Source: Anderseniella sp964390445
GTDB lineage: Bacteria; Pseudomonadota; Alphaproteobacteria; Rhizobiales; Aestuariivirgaceae
Length of the DNA stretch: 19,264 bases
Direction: 5' to 3'
Assembly (NCBI GenBank): GCA_964390445.1
Contig: CAYMJJ010000043.1
Location: 1 to 19,264 of the forward strand
Positions 1 to 7,025 of this stretch are shown here, piece after piece (the first letter of the stretch is position 1; each line of letters begins with the position of its first letter). The notes below the pieces were generated by a model, which saw only the letters and a program-made list of their open reading frames with translations, was not told the DNA's origin and ran no database searches. The translations under genes and the position numbers were made by a program.

Positions 1-47
1 TCAACAGCCAACGCTTCGACAACTGCATGGCACGGCGCGGTTTCTGA
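1..47 (+). CDS. C-terminal fragment of an unidentified protein
   Basis: The frame that ends at the TGA at 45-47 reads NSQRFDNCMARRGF, and the start lies outside the window. A Cys-Met followed by a short basic and aromatic tail is common at the end of small alphaproteobacterial lipoproteins, but fourteen residues cannot identify a family. The main support for a real gene is position: a strong intrinsic terminator in the same direction begins 25 bp after the stop. Confidence 0.45.
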   Translation, partial: NSQRFDNCMARRGF

Positions 48-71
48 TCCCTGCCTCATCGATTTGCCACC

Positions 72-104
72 AACACTGCCGGTCAACGCCGGCAGTGTTT
101 TTTT
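72..104 (+). terminator. Rho-independent terminator, possibly bidirectional
   Basis: The arms AACACTGCCGG (72-82) and CCGGCAGTGTT (89-99) pair perfectly over 11 bp around the loop TCAACG, and a seven-T run covers 98-104. The T run follows the hairpin on the + strand, so it ends transcription of the gene that stops at 47. It also lies between convergent genes and may stop minus-strand transcripts leaving the DUF4170 gene, although that side lacks a T run. Confidence 0.88.
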
Positions 105-109
105 GTTGC

Positions 110-346
110 TCAGTTCTCGGGTTCGAGCAGCCGGTGCAGGTGAACGATGAAATACCGCATCTGTGCGATGTCGATGGTGGCGCGTGCCTTTTCTTCCCAG
201 GCGACCTTGGCGGTGGCGTAGTTGGGATAAATGCCGACGACATCAAGTTTGTCGAGGTCCTTGAAGCGAATGCCGTCGAGGCTTTCCAGTTCTCCGCCAA
301 AGACCAGGTGCAGCAGTTGGTCGGGCTGTTTGGTGGTGTCGGTCAT
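110..346 (-). CDS. DUF4170 family protein
   Basis: This 78-residue protein has no signal peptide or membrane segment. Its sequence, with the core LHLVFGGEL near the N terminus, VGIYPNYATAKVAWEEKARATID in the middle and MRYFIVHLHRLLEP at the end, fits the small alphaproteobacterial DUF4170 family, whose function is unknown. The ATG at 346 has a GGGAG ribosome-binding site about 8 nt upstream. It is the last gene of the minus-strand ubiA-pmbA-cysQ unit, 36 bp after the phosphatase gene, so it is probably cotranscribed. The association with a CysQ-like phosphatase recurs in related genomes as I recall them, which makes a linked role possible, but nothing in the sequence shows one. Confidence 0.85.
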   Translation of the reverse strand: MTDTTKQPDQLLHLVFGGELESLDGIRFKDLDKLDVVGIYPNYATAKVAWEEKARATIDIAQMRYFIVHLHRLLEPEN

Positions 347-382
347 GGGCTTTCTCCCGTCACATGTTGCAGTGCAGCGAAA

Positions 383-1198
383 TCAGCCGTTGCTATGCAG
401 CCGTTCGCTCAAGGCGTCAAGCAGGCCAGCCGGACCCGCCATCAATCCGTTCTGACGGGTACTTGTCTGGTTGTAGACCGGCAGTCGACCATCGAGGTCG
501 CGCACGCTGCCGCCTGCCTCACTGACGATGAGGTCGCCGGGGGCAAGGTCCCAGTCGGACTTCAGGCCAAAGGCCAGCGCCAGGTCGTACTCTCCGGTGG
601 CCACCAGACACTGTCGCAGGATCAGCGATGTGGTCATGGCGCAGGTCATCGCCGGTGCAAGTCCGCTGCGCCAGCGGGTTGCTTTGAGCACGCTGGTATG
701 CGCGATGATGCGAGCACCCTCAAGGTCGCCCGTGGCAGACACCTGAAGTGGGGCACCGTTCAGCCGGGTACCGCCACCGCGCACCGCCTCGTAGAACCGC
801 TGCTGCGCCGGCGCATAGGCGCACGCCAGCACCGGCCTGCCGTGCTGTACGAGGCTTGCCCCCACGCACCAGTGATCGGTCCCCGCCACGAACGCCGAGG
901 TGCCGTCGATGGGATCAACGATCCACACCAGGTCCGATCCCGCGGAGGCTTCGCTGCGCGCGGTTTCCTCCGAGAGCCACCCGGCACCGGGCACCGCAGC
1001 GCCGAGGCGTGCCGCGAGCAGCTTGTCGACCGCGAGGTCAGCGTCGGAAACGGGCGTGCCGTCGTGCTTGTCCCACGTGGCCACGCCCATACGCGACATG
1101 CCAAGGGCAAGCTCGCCTGCCTCGCGCACCGCGTCACACAGCAGCTCGTGCGTCTGCACCAGGTCGTGCAAAGGCTCTGTCGGGTCACGCGCCTGCAA
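383..1198 (-). CDS. cysQ: Inositol monophosphatase-family phosphatase, CysQ-like 3'(2'),5'-bisphosphate nucleotidase
   Basis: The 271-residue protein carries the Mg2+-dependent, Li+-sensitive phosphatase signature: LSEE at residues 75-78, WIVDPIDGT at 92-100 (metal ligands D95 and D98) and WDLAPGDLIVSEAGG at 216-230. CysQ members hydrolyse 3'-phosphoadenosine 5'-phosphate to AMP, clearing the by-product of sulfate assimilation and sulfotransfer; inositol-1-phosphate or histidinol phosphate are alternative substrates in the superfamily. The chosen start is TTG at 1198, because AAGGA lies 7 nt upstream and no in-frame ATG is available; a GTG at 1159 (codon 14) is the alternative. The gene overlaps the end of pmbA by 14 bp, so translation is probably coupled. 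A PAPS-using sulfotransferase gene lies 3 kb away, which would give PAP clearance a local rationale, though this is inference. Confidence 0.8.
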   Translation of the reverse strand: MQARDPTEPLHDLVQTHELLCDAVREAGELALGMSRMGVATWDKHDGTPVSDADLAVDKLLAARLGAAVPGAGWLSEETARSEASAGSDLVWIVDPIDGTSAFVAGTDHWCVGASLVQHGRPVLACAYAPAQQRFYEAVRGGGTRLNGAPLQVSATGDLEGARIIAHTSVLKATRWRSGLAPAMTCAMTTSLILRQCLVATGEYDLALAFGLKSDWDLAPGDLIVSEAGGSVRDLDGRLPVYNQTSTRQNGLMAGPAGLLDALSERLHSNG

Positions 1199-2525
1199 CG
1201 GTCATTCCTTCAACAAGGCAGGTTGGCGCATTCACGCTGCCTCGGAACTTGAGGTCGCTGGCGGGCGTAAGGTTGGCAAACATCTGCTTGAGATTGCCGG
1301 CGATGGTAATTTCAGACACCGGGTAGGCGACTTCGCCATTCTCGAAGTAGAGCCCGGCAGCACCGCGTGAAAAGTCGCCGGTGATCATGTTGACGCCGGA
1401 CGAGAACATCGAGGTGATCAGCACCCCGGTTCCAGCCTCGCGCATCAGTTCCCCGGCGGTCCTGGTACCGGCTTCAAGCCACAGGTTGGTTGACGAAGGC
1501 GATGGCTGCCCGCCGGTTGAGCGCGATGCGCGGCCGTTGCTGGACAGACCCAGCTTGAGCGCGGTGCGGCCATCCAGCAGCCAGGTTTGCAGCACGCCGT
1601 CTTGCACAAGGTCCAGGCTCGCGCAGGATTGACCTTCCGCATCGAACGGCTTGCTGGCGCTGCCTCGCACCAGGCAGGCGTCATCGACAATGCGCACACC
1701 GGGCGCGAACACGGCCGTGCCCATGGAGTCCTTGAGGAAGCTGGTGCCGCGCACGACCGCTGAGCCGTTGGCGGCAGACGCCAGCAGCGACGGAAACGTG
1801 CTGGCGACCCGTGCCTCGAAGATCACCGGACACTTGCGCGAAGACATCTTGCGCGGGTTGAGCGCCCTGACGGCCAGTTCACCGGCTCGCCTGCCAATGT
1901 CCGACGGGTCGTCGAGTTCGGCAAAGTGTACCTTTGAGGTATAGTCGGATTCACGCTCCATGCCGGTGCCTTCACCGGCAATGGCCGTTGCCGAAATGAA
2001 GTGGCCGGACCGGCTGTAGCCCTCGTCGAAGCCAAGTGTATTGAGAACCACAACGCGGCGGCGGCCCGTATGGGCTGTCGCACTGTCGGTCTGGCTGACG
2101 CCCTTGACGCTCATGCAGGCAGCTTCTGCGGTGATGGCCAGGTCAGCGAGGGTTTCGGCAGACGGCTCGACGCCGTCATCAAGCTGAAGTTTACCTGCGT
2201 CCATCACGGCTGGGGATGGTTCCAGCAGCCTGACGCTGGGGTCGGGCGGCACGGCCCTTGCCATGGCCACGGCGCGTTCTGCCATGGCGGCCACGTCGGC
2301 GCTTGATCGCACAGCCCCCGACACGATGGCGCTTGACCCGCCGGCGAAGACGCGCAGGCCGAAATCCTGGGTTTCGGACCGTTCGACCTCGTCGGACTTG
2401 CCGTGGCGCACCTTGACGGTCAGCCCCGTTGCCTCGACGCCAAGCACGTCAGCCGCCTCGGCTCCGGCCTTGCGCGCTGCGTCAAGCAGGCTGGCAGCGA
2501 GATCATGGAAGGTGTCCTGGCTCAT
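1185..2525 (-). CDS. pmbA: TldE/PmbA metalloprotease-family subunit
   Basis: This 446-residue protein matches the TldD/PmbA family: the N-terminal half contains DEVERSETQDFGLRVFAGG near residue 45, the middle contains ARVASTFPSLLASAANGSAVVRGTSFL, and the C-terminal half contains NGRASRSTGGQPSPSSTNL and SSGVNMITGDFSRGAAGLYFENGE. It lacks the HExxxH zinc site, as expected for TldE, the non-catalytic partner of TldD. In Escherichia coli the TldD/TldE heterodimer degrades unfolded peptides, matures microcin B17 and degrades the CcdA antitoxin. The ATG at 2525 overlaps the ubiA stop by 4 bp (ATGA), a classic coupled start. The partner tldD lies at 15283-16737 in a different operon. Confidence 0.95.
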   Translation of the reverse strand: MSQDTFHDLAASLLDAARKAGAEAADVLGVEATGLTVKVRHGKSDEVERSETQDFGLRVFAGGSSAIVSGAVRSSADVAAMAERAVAMARAVPPDPSVRLLEPSPAVMDAGKLQLDDGVEPSAETLADLAITAEAACMSVKGVSQTDSATAHTGRRRVVVLNTLGFDEGYSRSGHFISATAIAGEGTGMERESDYTSKVHFAELDDPSDIGRRAGELAVRALNPRKMSSRKCPVIFEARVASTFPSLLASAANGSAVVRGTSFLKDSMGTAVFAPGVRIVDDACLVRGSASKPFDAEGQSCASLDLVQDGVLQTWLLDGRTALKLGLSSNGRASRSTGGQPSPSSTNLWLEAGTRTAGELMREAGTGVLITSMFSSGVNMITGDFSRGAAGLYFENGEVAYPVSEITIAGNLKQMFANLTPASDLKFRGSVNAPTCLVEGMTVAGA

Positions 2526-3307
2526 GTGGCAATCCTGAACAGGCTGTCTAGAACGCAGCCTGCAAAAATGATCAGGCCGAAATGGCGGTTGGACCGGAAC
2601 AGCATCAGGCAGCGGCCGGAGTCGTCAATATCAAGGCGGGTCATTTGCCACGCTGCATGAAGTGCGGCCCCGGCAAGCGCGGAGAAGAAGATGATGCCTG
2701 CGCCCGCCGTGAAGCCTGCCGCACAGATCAGCGCCAGCGCCAGTGCGAAGAACCCCGCCAGCCAATAGGGTGTGCTGTCCCCGAACTTCAGCGCCGTGGA
2801 CTTGATGCCGATCAGCAAGTCATCCTCCTTGTCCTGATGGGCATATATGGTGTCGTAGGCCAGCGTCCACGATATGCCACCGAGATAAAGCAGCACCGAT
2901 GCCCACTCCAGCTCGCCGCGCACGGCGGCCCAGCCCAGCAGCGCACCCCAGTTGAAGGCGATGCCGAGGAATACCTGCGGCCANNNNNNNNNNNNNNNNN
3001 NNNNNNNNNNNNNNNNNNNNNNNNNNNNNNNNNNNNNNNNNNNNNNNNNNNNNNNNNNNNNNNNNNNNNNNNNNNNNNNNNNNAGGAACAGCACCAGGTA
3101 CCAGATGTTCGGCACCCCGCCGCCCGACGGAATTTGAGCCAGCGCGATGGCCCACCAGCCCGGCAGCAACAGCAGCCACCAGCCGATGGGGCGTTCCAGC
3201 CGCGCCAGCCGGGCATAGGGCCGCCATCCCGGTGGCAGCACCCGGTCGGCCCAGTGGGCATGCTCGGCGTCGGCGACCCGGCCATCTGTGTTGGTTGATT
3301 CAGTCAT
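2522..3307 (-). CDS. ubiA: 4-hydroxybenzoate polyprenyltransferase, interrupted by an assembly gap
   Basis: UbiA is an integral membrane enzyme that attaches the polyprenyl tail to 4-hydroxybenzoate in ubiquinone synthesis. The N-terminal part (PYARLARLERPIGWWLLLLPGWW) and the part after the gap (WPQVFLGIAFNWGALLGWAAV, then YDTIYAHQDKEDD) are diagnostic; the latter carries the second Asp-rich prenyl-diphosphate motif. The first motif (NDxxDxxxD) should fall inside the 100 N at 2984-3083 and cannot be seen. The reading frame happens to continue across the Ns. The start is ATG 3307 (MTESTNTDG); the longer reading to 3412 would overlap divergent rsmE and lacks family similarity. It is the first gene of the operon leading into pmbA. 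Confidence 0.93.
   Translation of the reverse strand: MTESTNTDGRVADAEHAHWADRVLPPGWRPYARLARLERPIGWWLLLLPGWWAIALAQIPSGGGVPNIWYLVLFXXXXXXXXXXXXXXXXXXXXXXXXXXXXXXXXXXWPQVFLGIAFNWGALLGWAAVRGELEWASVLLYLGGISWTLAYDTIYAHQDKEDDLLIGIKSTALKFGDSTPYWLAGFFALALALICAAGFTAGAGIIFFSALAGAALHAAWQMTRLDIDDSGRCLMLFRSNRHFGLIIFAGCVLDSLFRIAT
2984..3083. other. Assembly gap of 100 N within ubiA
   Basis: Exactly 100 consecutive N bases are the usual placeholder for a scaffold gap of unknown size. The flanking protein segments end in IWYLVLF and resume at WPQVFLG. In UbiA proteins as I remember them these are separated by roughly 80-95 residues, so the real gap is probably around 250 bp rather than 100. Confidence 0.97.
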
Positions 3308-3399
3308 TGCCCGATGAGTGTTAACGCAATGTCGCGGCCAAAGGAAACAGCCGATTTCGAGTTGCGTGGCGCATCCGCCTGGGTGATAGCATAACGGCC
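3308..3399. promoter_or_regulatory. Divergent intergenic region ubiA/rsmE with weak rsmE promoter
   Basis: This 92-bp spacer must hold the promoters of both divergent units. For rsmE, TTGCGT (3362-3367) and GATAGC (3385-3390) are 17 bp apart, a weak sigma-70-type match. If real, transcription would begin only a few bases before the ATG at 3400, and no Shine-Dalgarno sequence precedes that ATG, so a leaderless message is possible. I see no convincing promoter pair for ubiA on the other strand. Confidence 0.3.
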
Positions 3400-4146
3400 A
3401 TGGCAAAGTCACAAGGTCGCGTTCCGCGCCTTCACATCGATGATGGTCTGGCAGCGGGGGCAGAACTGATACTTCCGCGCGAGGCGTCGCATTATCTCGT
3501 TACCGTGATGCGGCTCGACGAGGGTGCCGAGGTACGCCTGTTCAACGAACGCGACGGCGAATGGCGCTGCATCATTGCCGGAGCGCACCGCAAGGCAGCC
3601 GCCGTCGAGGTGGTTGAACAACTGCGCCAGGCCTCCCCGCCGCCTGACATCGACTACCTGTTTGCGCCCCTGAAAAGTGCACGCCTCGACTACCTGGCGC
3701 AGAAGGCCACCGAGATGGGTGTGCGCCGCATCAGGCCAGTGATCACGCAACACACGGTCGCCGAGCGGGTCAAGCTTGACCGGTTGCGCGCCAACGCCAT
3801 CGAGGCGGCGGAGCAGTGCAACATGGTGTTTGTGCCGGAAGTGCATGAACCGGTGAAACTGGCCGACGCGCTGGCGGCACTGGAACCTGAACGCGCGCTG
3901 GTGTTCTGTGACGAGGCGGCTGAAACTGCCAATCCCGTTGAAGCGCTGGCCGCGCTCAGGGGCCGCCCGCTGGCGGTGCTGCTTGGCCCCGAGGGCGGCT
4001 TTTCCGACGATGAGCGCCGGATGATCCTGTCCCTGCCGCAGGCCATTGCGCTGTCTCTTGGTCCCCGCATCATGCGTGCAGATACTGCGGCCGTTGCCGT
4101 GCTGGCGCTGGTGCAGGCAACCGTGGGCGACTGGACCGGTGCTTGA
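3400..4146 (+). CDS. rsmE: 16S rRNA (uracil-1498-N3)-methyltransferase
   Basis: RsmE methylates N3 of U1498 in helix 44 of 16S rRNA using S-adenosylmethionine. The 248-residue protein has an N-terminal PUA-like half (SHYLVTVMRLDEGAEVRLFNERDGEW, residues 30-55) and a C-terminal SPOUT methyltransferase half with QKATEMGV (101-108), LLGPEGGFSDDE (194-205) and SLGPRIMRADTA (219-230), which form the knotted cofactor site. Length is normal for the family. The ATG at 3400 has no clear ribosome-binding site. The following sulfotransferase gene begins at a GTG inside the last codons of rsmE (8-bp overlap), and gshA comes next; ubiA is divergent upstream. Confidence 0.95.
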   Translation: MAKSQGRVPRLHIDDGLAAGAELILPREASHYLVTVMRLDEGAEVRLFNERDGEWRCIIAGAHRKAAAVEVVEQLRQASPPPDIDYLFAPLKSARLDYLAQKATEMGVRRIRPVITQHTVAERVKLDRLRANAIEAAEQCNMVFVPEVHEPVKLADALAALEPERALVFCDEAAETANPVEALAALRGRPLAVLLGPEGGFSDDERRMILSLPQAIALSLGPRIMRADTAAVAVLALVQATVGDWTGA

Positions 4147-4903
4147 CGGCTACATCATATGTGCGACGCCGCGGACGGGCAGCACGCTGCTGTGCGGTCT
4201 GTTGGCGGCAACAAGGCAAGCCGGCGATCCGGACTCGTTCTACGGGGCAAGGTTCATCGACTGGTGGGCGGCCGAGTGGGGACTGCCTGGCCGTGAAACC
4301 CTGGATGAAGTCGCCTTTCAGCGGCTCTATCTCGATGCGGCCATCGGGGCGGGAAAGGCTGGCACAAGCCTTTTTGCGATGCGGCTGATGCAGGAAAACC
4401 TCGGCGGGCTTTGCAGCGTGCTGGACAAACTGTTTCCCGGTCAAGGCTCAGACAGGGCACGGCTTGAAACAGCCTTCGGCAAGCTCGCTTACGTGCATTT
4501 GTCCCGCGCTGACAAGCTGGCGCAAGCGGTGTCGTTGATCAGGGCCCGGCAAACCGGCCTTTGGCACATCGCGCCTGATGGCACCGAGGTCGAGCGCCTT
4601 GCCCCGCCGGCCCAGCCGGTCTACGACTTCGAGCTGATCCGCACGGAACTGGAAATGCTCGAAGCAGATGATGAGGCCTGGAAAGTCTGGTTCGAGCAGC
4701 AGGGCATAGAGCCGGTACGTGTTGCCTACGAAACCCTGTCTGCCGATCCGGGCGAAACCCTGGGCCGCCTCTGCCGCAAGCTTGGCGTGACGGCCCCTGG
4801 CAGGGCCGAAATCCGCCCCGGCGTGGCTCGTCTGGCGGATGAGACCAACAACCAGTGGATGCACCGCTACCGGCAGGATGCCGCTCGCCCGGAGCCAGGG
4901 TAA
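4139..4903 (+). CDS. Stf0-type sulfotransferase
   Basis: The 254-residue product begins LDGYIICATPRTGSTLLCGLL; the PRTGST loop (residues 11-16) is the 5'-phosphosulfate-binding loop of PAPS-dependent sulfotransferases. Further Stf0-like elements are SLFAMRLMQ, VHLSRADKLAQAVSLIRARQTGLWH, then a late VRVAYETLSADPGETLGRLCRKLGV and NQWMHRY. The founding mycobacterial Stf0 sulfates trehalose; the acceptor here cannot be read from the sequence, and a carbohydrate or lipid head group is plausible. The start is GTG at 4139, just before the conserved beta strand and overlapping rsmE by 8 bp; a reading from ATG 4046 would add about 31 residues lying antiparallel to the family start. It has no signal peptide and is predicted cytoplasmic. 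Confidence 0.87.
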   Translation: MLDGYIICATPRTGSTLLCGLLAATRQAGDPDSFYGARFIDWWAAEWGLPGRETLDEVAFQRLYLDAAIGAGKAGTSLFAMRLMQENLGGLCSVLDKLFPGQGSDRARLETAFGKLAYVHLSRADKLAQAVSLIRARQTGLWHIAPDGTEVERLAPPAQPVYDFELIRTELEMLEADDEAWKVWFEQQGIEPVRVAYETLSADPGETLGRLCRKLGVTAPGRAEIRPGVARLADETNNQWMHRYRQDAARPEPG

Positions 4904-5021
4904 CCAGCCATCAAAATCTTTGACTTGCCGCTGCCCGGTCCCGCGCGCTAGACGGAATGTCCCGAATTTTGGAAACAGCACATCGTCCCGTCAGGGCGGC
5001 ATGCGAACAGTGGATCAAGGT

Positions 5022-6404
5022 ATGAGTGTCGCCGTTCCGGATACCGCAGAAACCCGTGCACCGATCGAGAGCAAGGAGCAGCTTGTCCGTTATCTCGAGC
5101 AGGGAAGCAAGCCCAAGGCCGATTGGCGCATCGGCACCGAGCACGAGAAGTTTGCCTTCCTCACCGATACGCTTGAACCGGTGCCGTATTTCGGCGAGCG
5201 CTCGATCAAGGCGCTGCTGGACGGCATGGCCGAGCGCTTCAGCTGGCTGCCCGTGATCGAAGGTGGTCACATCATCGGCCTGTCGGATCCCGCGACCGGC
5301 GGCAACGTTTCGCTGGAGCCGGGCGGCCAGTTCGAGCTGTCGGGTGCGCCGCTCAACACCATCTTCGAGACCTGCCAGGAAGTCCACGAGCACCTGATGC
5401 AGGTGCGCGAAGTGGGCGACGAACTCGGCATTGGATTCCTTGGGCTGGGCTTCCAGCCGAAGTGGGGCCTCGATGACATCCCGATCATGCCCAAGGGCCG
5501 TTACAAGATCATGCGCGAGTACATGGCCCAGAAGGGCAAGCTTGGCCGCGACATGATGTTCCGCTCCTGCACTGTTCAGGTGAACCAGGATTTCTCGTCC
5601 GAAGCCGACATGGTGCAGAAGATGCGTGTGAGCCTGGCGCTGCAGCCGGTCGCCACTGCGCTGTTTGCCGCCTCGCCGTTTACGGAGGGCAGACCCAACG
5701 GCTACCGCTCGTTCCGTTCTGAAATCTGGAAGGACACCGACGCGGACCGTACCGGCATGCTGCCATTTGCATTCGAGGAGGGCTTCGGTTTCGAACACTA
5801 CGTCGACTATGCCATCGACGTGCCGATGTACTTCGTCAACCGCGACGGCAAGTATATAGATGCGACCGGCCAGAGCTTCCGCGATTTCATGGCCGGCAAG
5901 CTGCCCGCCCTTCCCGGCGAACTGCCGACCATGAAAGACTGGGCCGATCACCTGACCACCATCTTCCCCGAAGTGCGGCTGAAGCGATTTATCGAGCAGC
6001 GTGGCGCGGATGCAGGTGCCTGGCGCCGGCTGTGCGCGCTGCCTGCCTTGTGGACGGGGGTGCTGTACGAGCAGTCGTCACTGGACGCAGCATGGGACCT
6101 GGTCAAGGACTGGACGCTGGAAGACCGCCAGTCACTGCGAGACGCGGTGCCGGTCGAAGGACTGACCGCGACCGTGCGCGGACGCAAGCTGCAGGACGTG
6201 GCGCTCGACGTGCTGGCCATTGCCCGCAACGGCCTCGATGCGCGCGGCCACATGGGACCGGGTGACAAGACCGAGGCAAAGTTCATCGATGTACTCGACG
6301 AGATTGCCCAATCCGGCAATTCCGCCGCCGATGACTTGCTGGCGTTGTACAACGGACCTTGGGAAGGCGATATCGACAGGGTATTCCGCGATTTCGCGTT
6401 CTGA
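5022..6404 (+). CDS. gshA: Glutamate-cysteine ligase, plant/alphaproteobacterial type (GCS2 family)
   Basis: This enzyme makes gamma-glutamylcysteine from glutamate, cysteine and ATP, the first step of glutathione synthesis. The 460-residue length is normal for the type shared by plants and alphaproteobacteria. Visible signatures are WRIGTEHEKFAF (residues 35-46), GGHIIGL, SLEPGGQFELSGAP (97-110), MMFRSCTVQVNQDFSSE and PFTEGRPNGYRSFRS. The ATG at 5022 gives the expected N terminus; ATG 5001, preceded by AGGGCGG, would add seven residues and cannot be excluded. A spacer of 118 bp separates it from the sulfotransferase gene, so it may have its own promoter; TTGACT at 4920-4925 is present but lacks a good -10 partner. 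Confidence 0.95.
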   Translation: MSVAVPDTAETRAPIESKEQLVRYLEQGSKPKADWRIGTEHEKFAFLTDTLEPVPYFGERSIKALLDGMAERFSWLPVIEGGHIIGLSDPATGGNVSLEPGGQFELSGAPLNTIFETCQEVHEHLMQVREVGDELGIGFLGLGFQPKWGLDDIPIMPKGRYKIMREYMAQKGKLGRDMMFRSCTVQVNQDFSSEADMVQKMRVSLALQPVATALFAASPFTEGRPNGYRSFRSEIWKDTDADRTGMLPFAFEEGFGFEHYVDYAIDVPMYFVNRDGKYIDATGQSFRDFMAGKLPALPGELPTMKDWADHLTTIFPEVRLKRFIEQRGADAGAWRRLCALPALWTGVLYEQSSLDAAWDLVKDWTLEDRQSLRDAVPVEGLTATVRGRKLQDVALDVLAIARNGLDARGHMGPGDKTEAKFIDVLDEIAQSGNSAADDLLALYNGPWEGDIDRVFRDFAF

Positions 6405-6458
6405 GACCCCGCACAGGTCTTAAGCAGCCTTAAACCAGCGCCATGCGATCATTCACCC

Positions 6459-6923
6459 ATGTCGTATGCCGCCGTCACCGAAGTCCTGTGCCCTGTGTGC
6501 AAGCAGACACTGCACGCACACCAGCGCCGTTGCGGCCATTGCCTCCGTCCGCTGGCCAGCGTGCCGTGGCTGGCACAGTGGCTGGGCAATTCGGGGCAGC
6601 TTGTGCCGGTATCCACACTCGTCATGCTGGCGACGGTGACGGGGCTGTTTGGCTCGTTCGGCTGGCTTCTGGTTGTGCGACAGGCCGGCGCCCCTGTGCT
6701 GGCACCCGTGCAGGCGCTTGCCTTCTGGTTCGTGCCGATGGGTTGCGTGCTCGGCTTTGACGGGCTGATGTCGATCCTGTCGGGGGTCGACCGGACCCGG
6801 TATCACCTGTCGCAAGGCAATGAGGCCCGTGTCAGTGGCGTTGCCAAACTCGTGCTGGCAACGGGCTGCACCGGATTGGCCGCCTGGGCGGTCATGGCAA
6901 TCCCGGCAGTTGCGGCCATCTGA
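6459..6923 (+). CDS. Small zinc-ribbon membrane protein of unknown function
   Basis: The 154-residue product starts with a zinc-ribbon-like knuckle, CPVC at residues 11-14 and CGHC at 25-28, spaced ten residues apart. Three hydrophobic stretches follow, at about 50-73, 80-101 and 127-150, suggesting a membrane protein with a cytoplasmic metal-binding head. I do not recognise a named family. The ATG at 6459 has a poor ribosome-binding site, so expression may be low. It lies 54 bp after gshA in the same direction and about 100 bp before the enolase-superfamily gene, with no terminator seen on either side. Codon usage and composition resemble the neighbours, and the uninterrupted frame with a coherent hydrophobicity pattern supports a real gene. 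Confidence 0.7.
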   Translation: MSYAAVTEVLCPVCKQTLHAHQRRCGHCLRPLASVPWLAQWLGNSGQLVPVSTLVMLATVTGLFGSFGWLLVVRQAGAPVLAPVQALAFWFVPMGCVLGFDGLMSILSGVDRTRYHLSQGNEARVSGVAKLVLATGCTGLAAWAVMAIPAVAAI

Positions 6924-7025
6924 AATATTGGCTAATTCCGGCAACTGCATGTCGCTGGTAGCGCTGTATTTGACCTGCGCCCGTTGAATGATCACCCAGG
7001 GCAAAAAGGCGAGAGGTCAGCGCGC

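Noticed and set aside
95..1252. Long + strand open frame of 385 residues
   Set aside because: It runs antisense to the CysQ-like gene and DUF4170, whose products match known families; the frame is open because of high GC content and its product shows no domain.
4911..5951. Minus-strand open frame of 346 residues
   Set aside because: It is antisense to gshA, which has diagnostic ligase motifs; no domain or ribosome-binding site supports the antisense frame.
6404..6434. Terminator after gshA
   Set aside because: AGACC/GGTCT and TTAAG/CTTAA can each form only a 5-bp stem with no T run, which is too weak to call.
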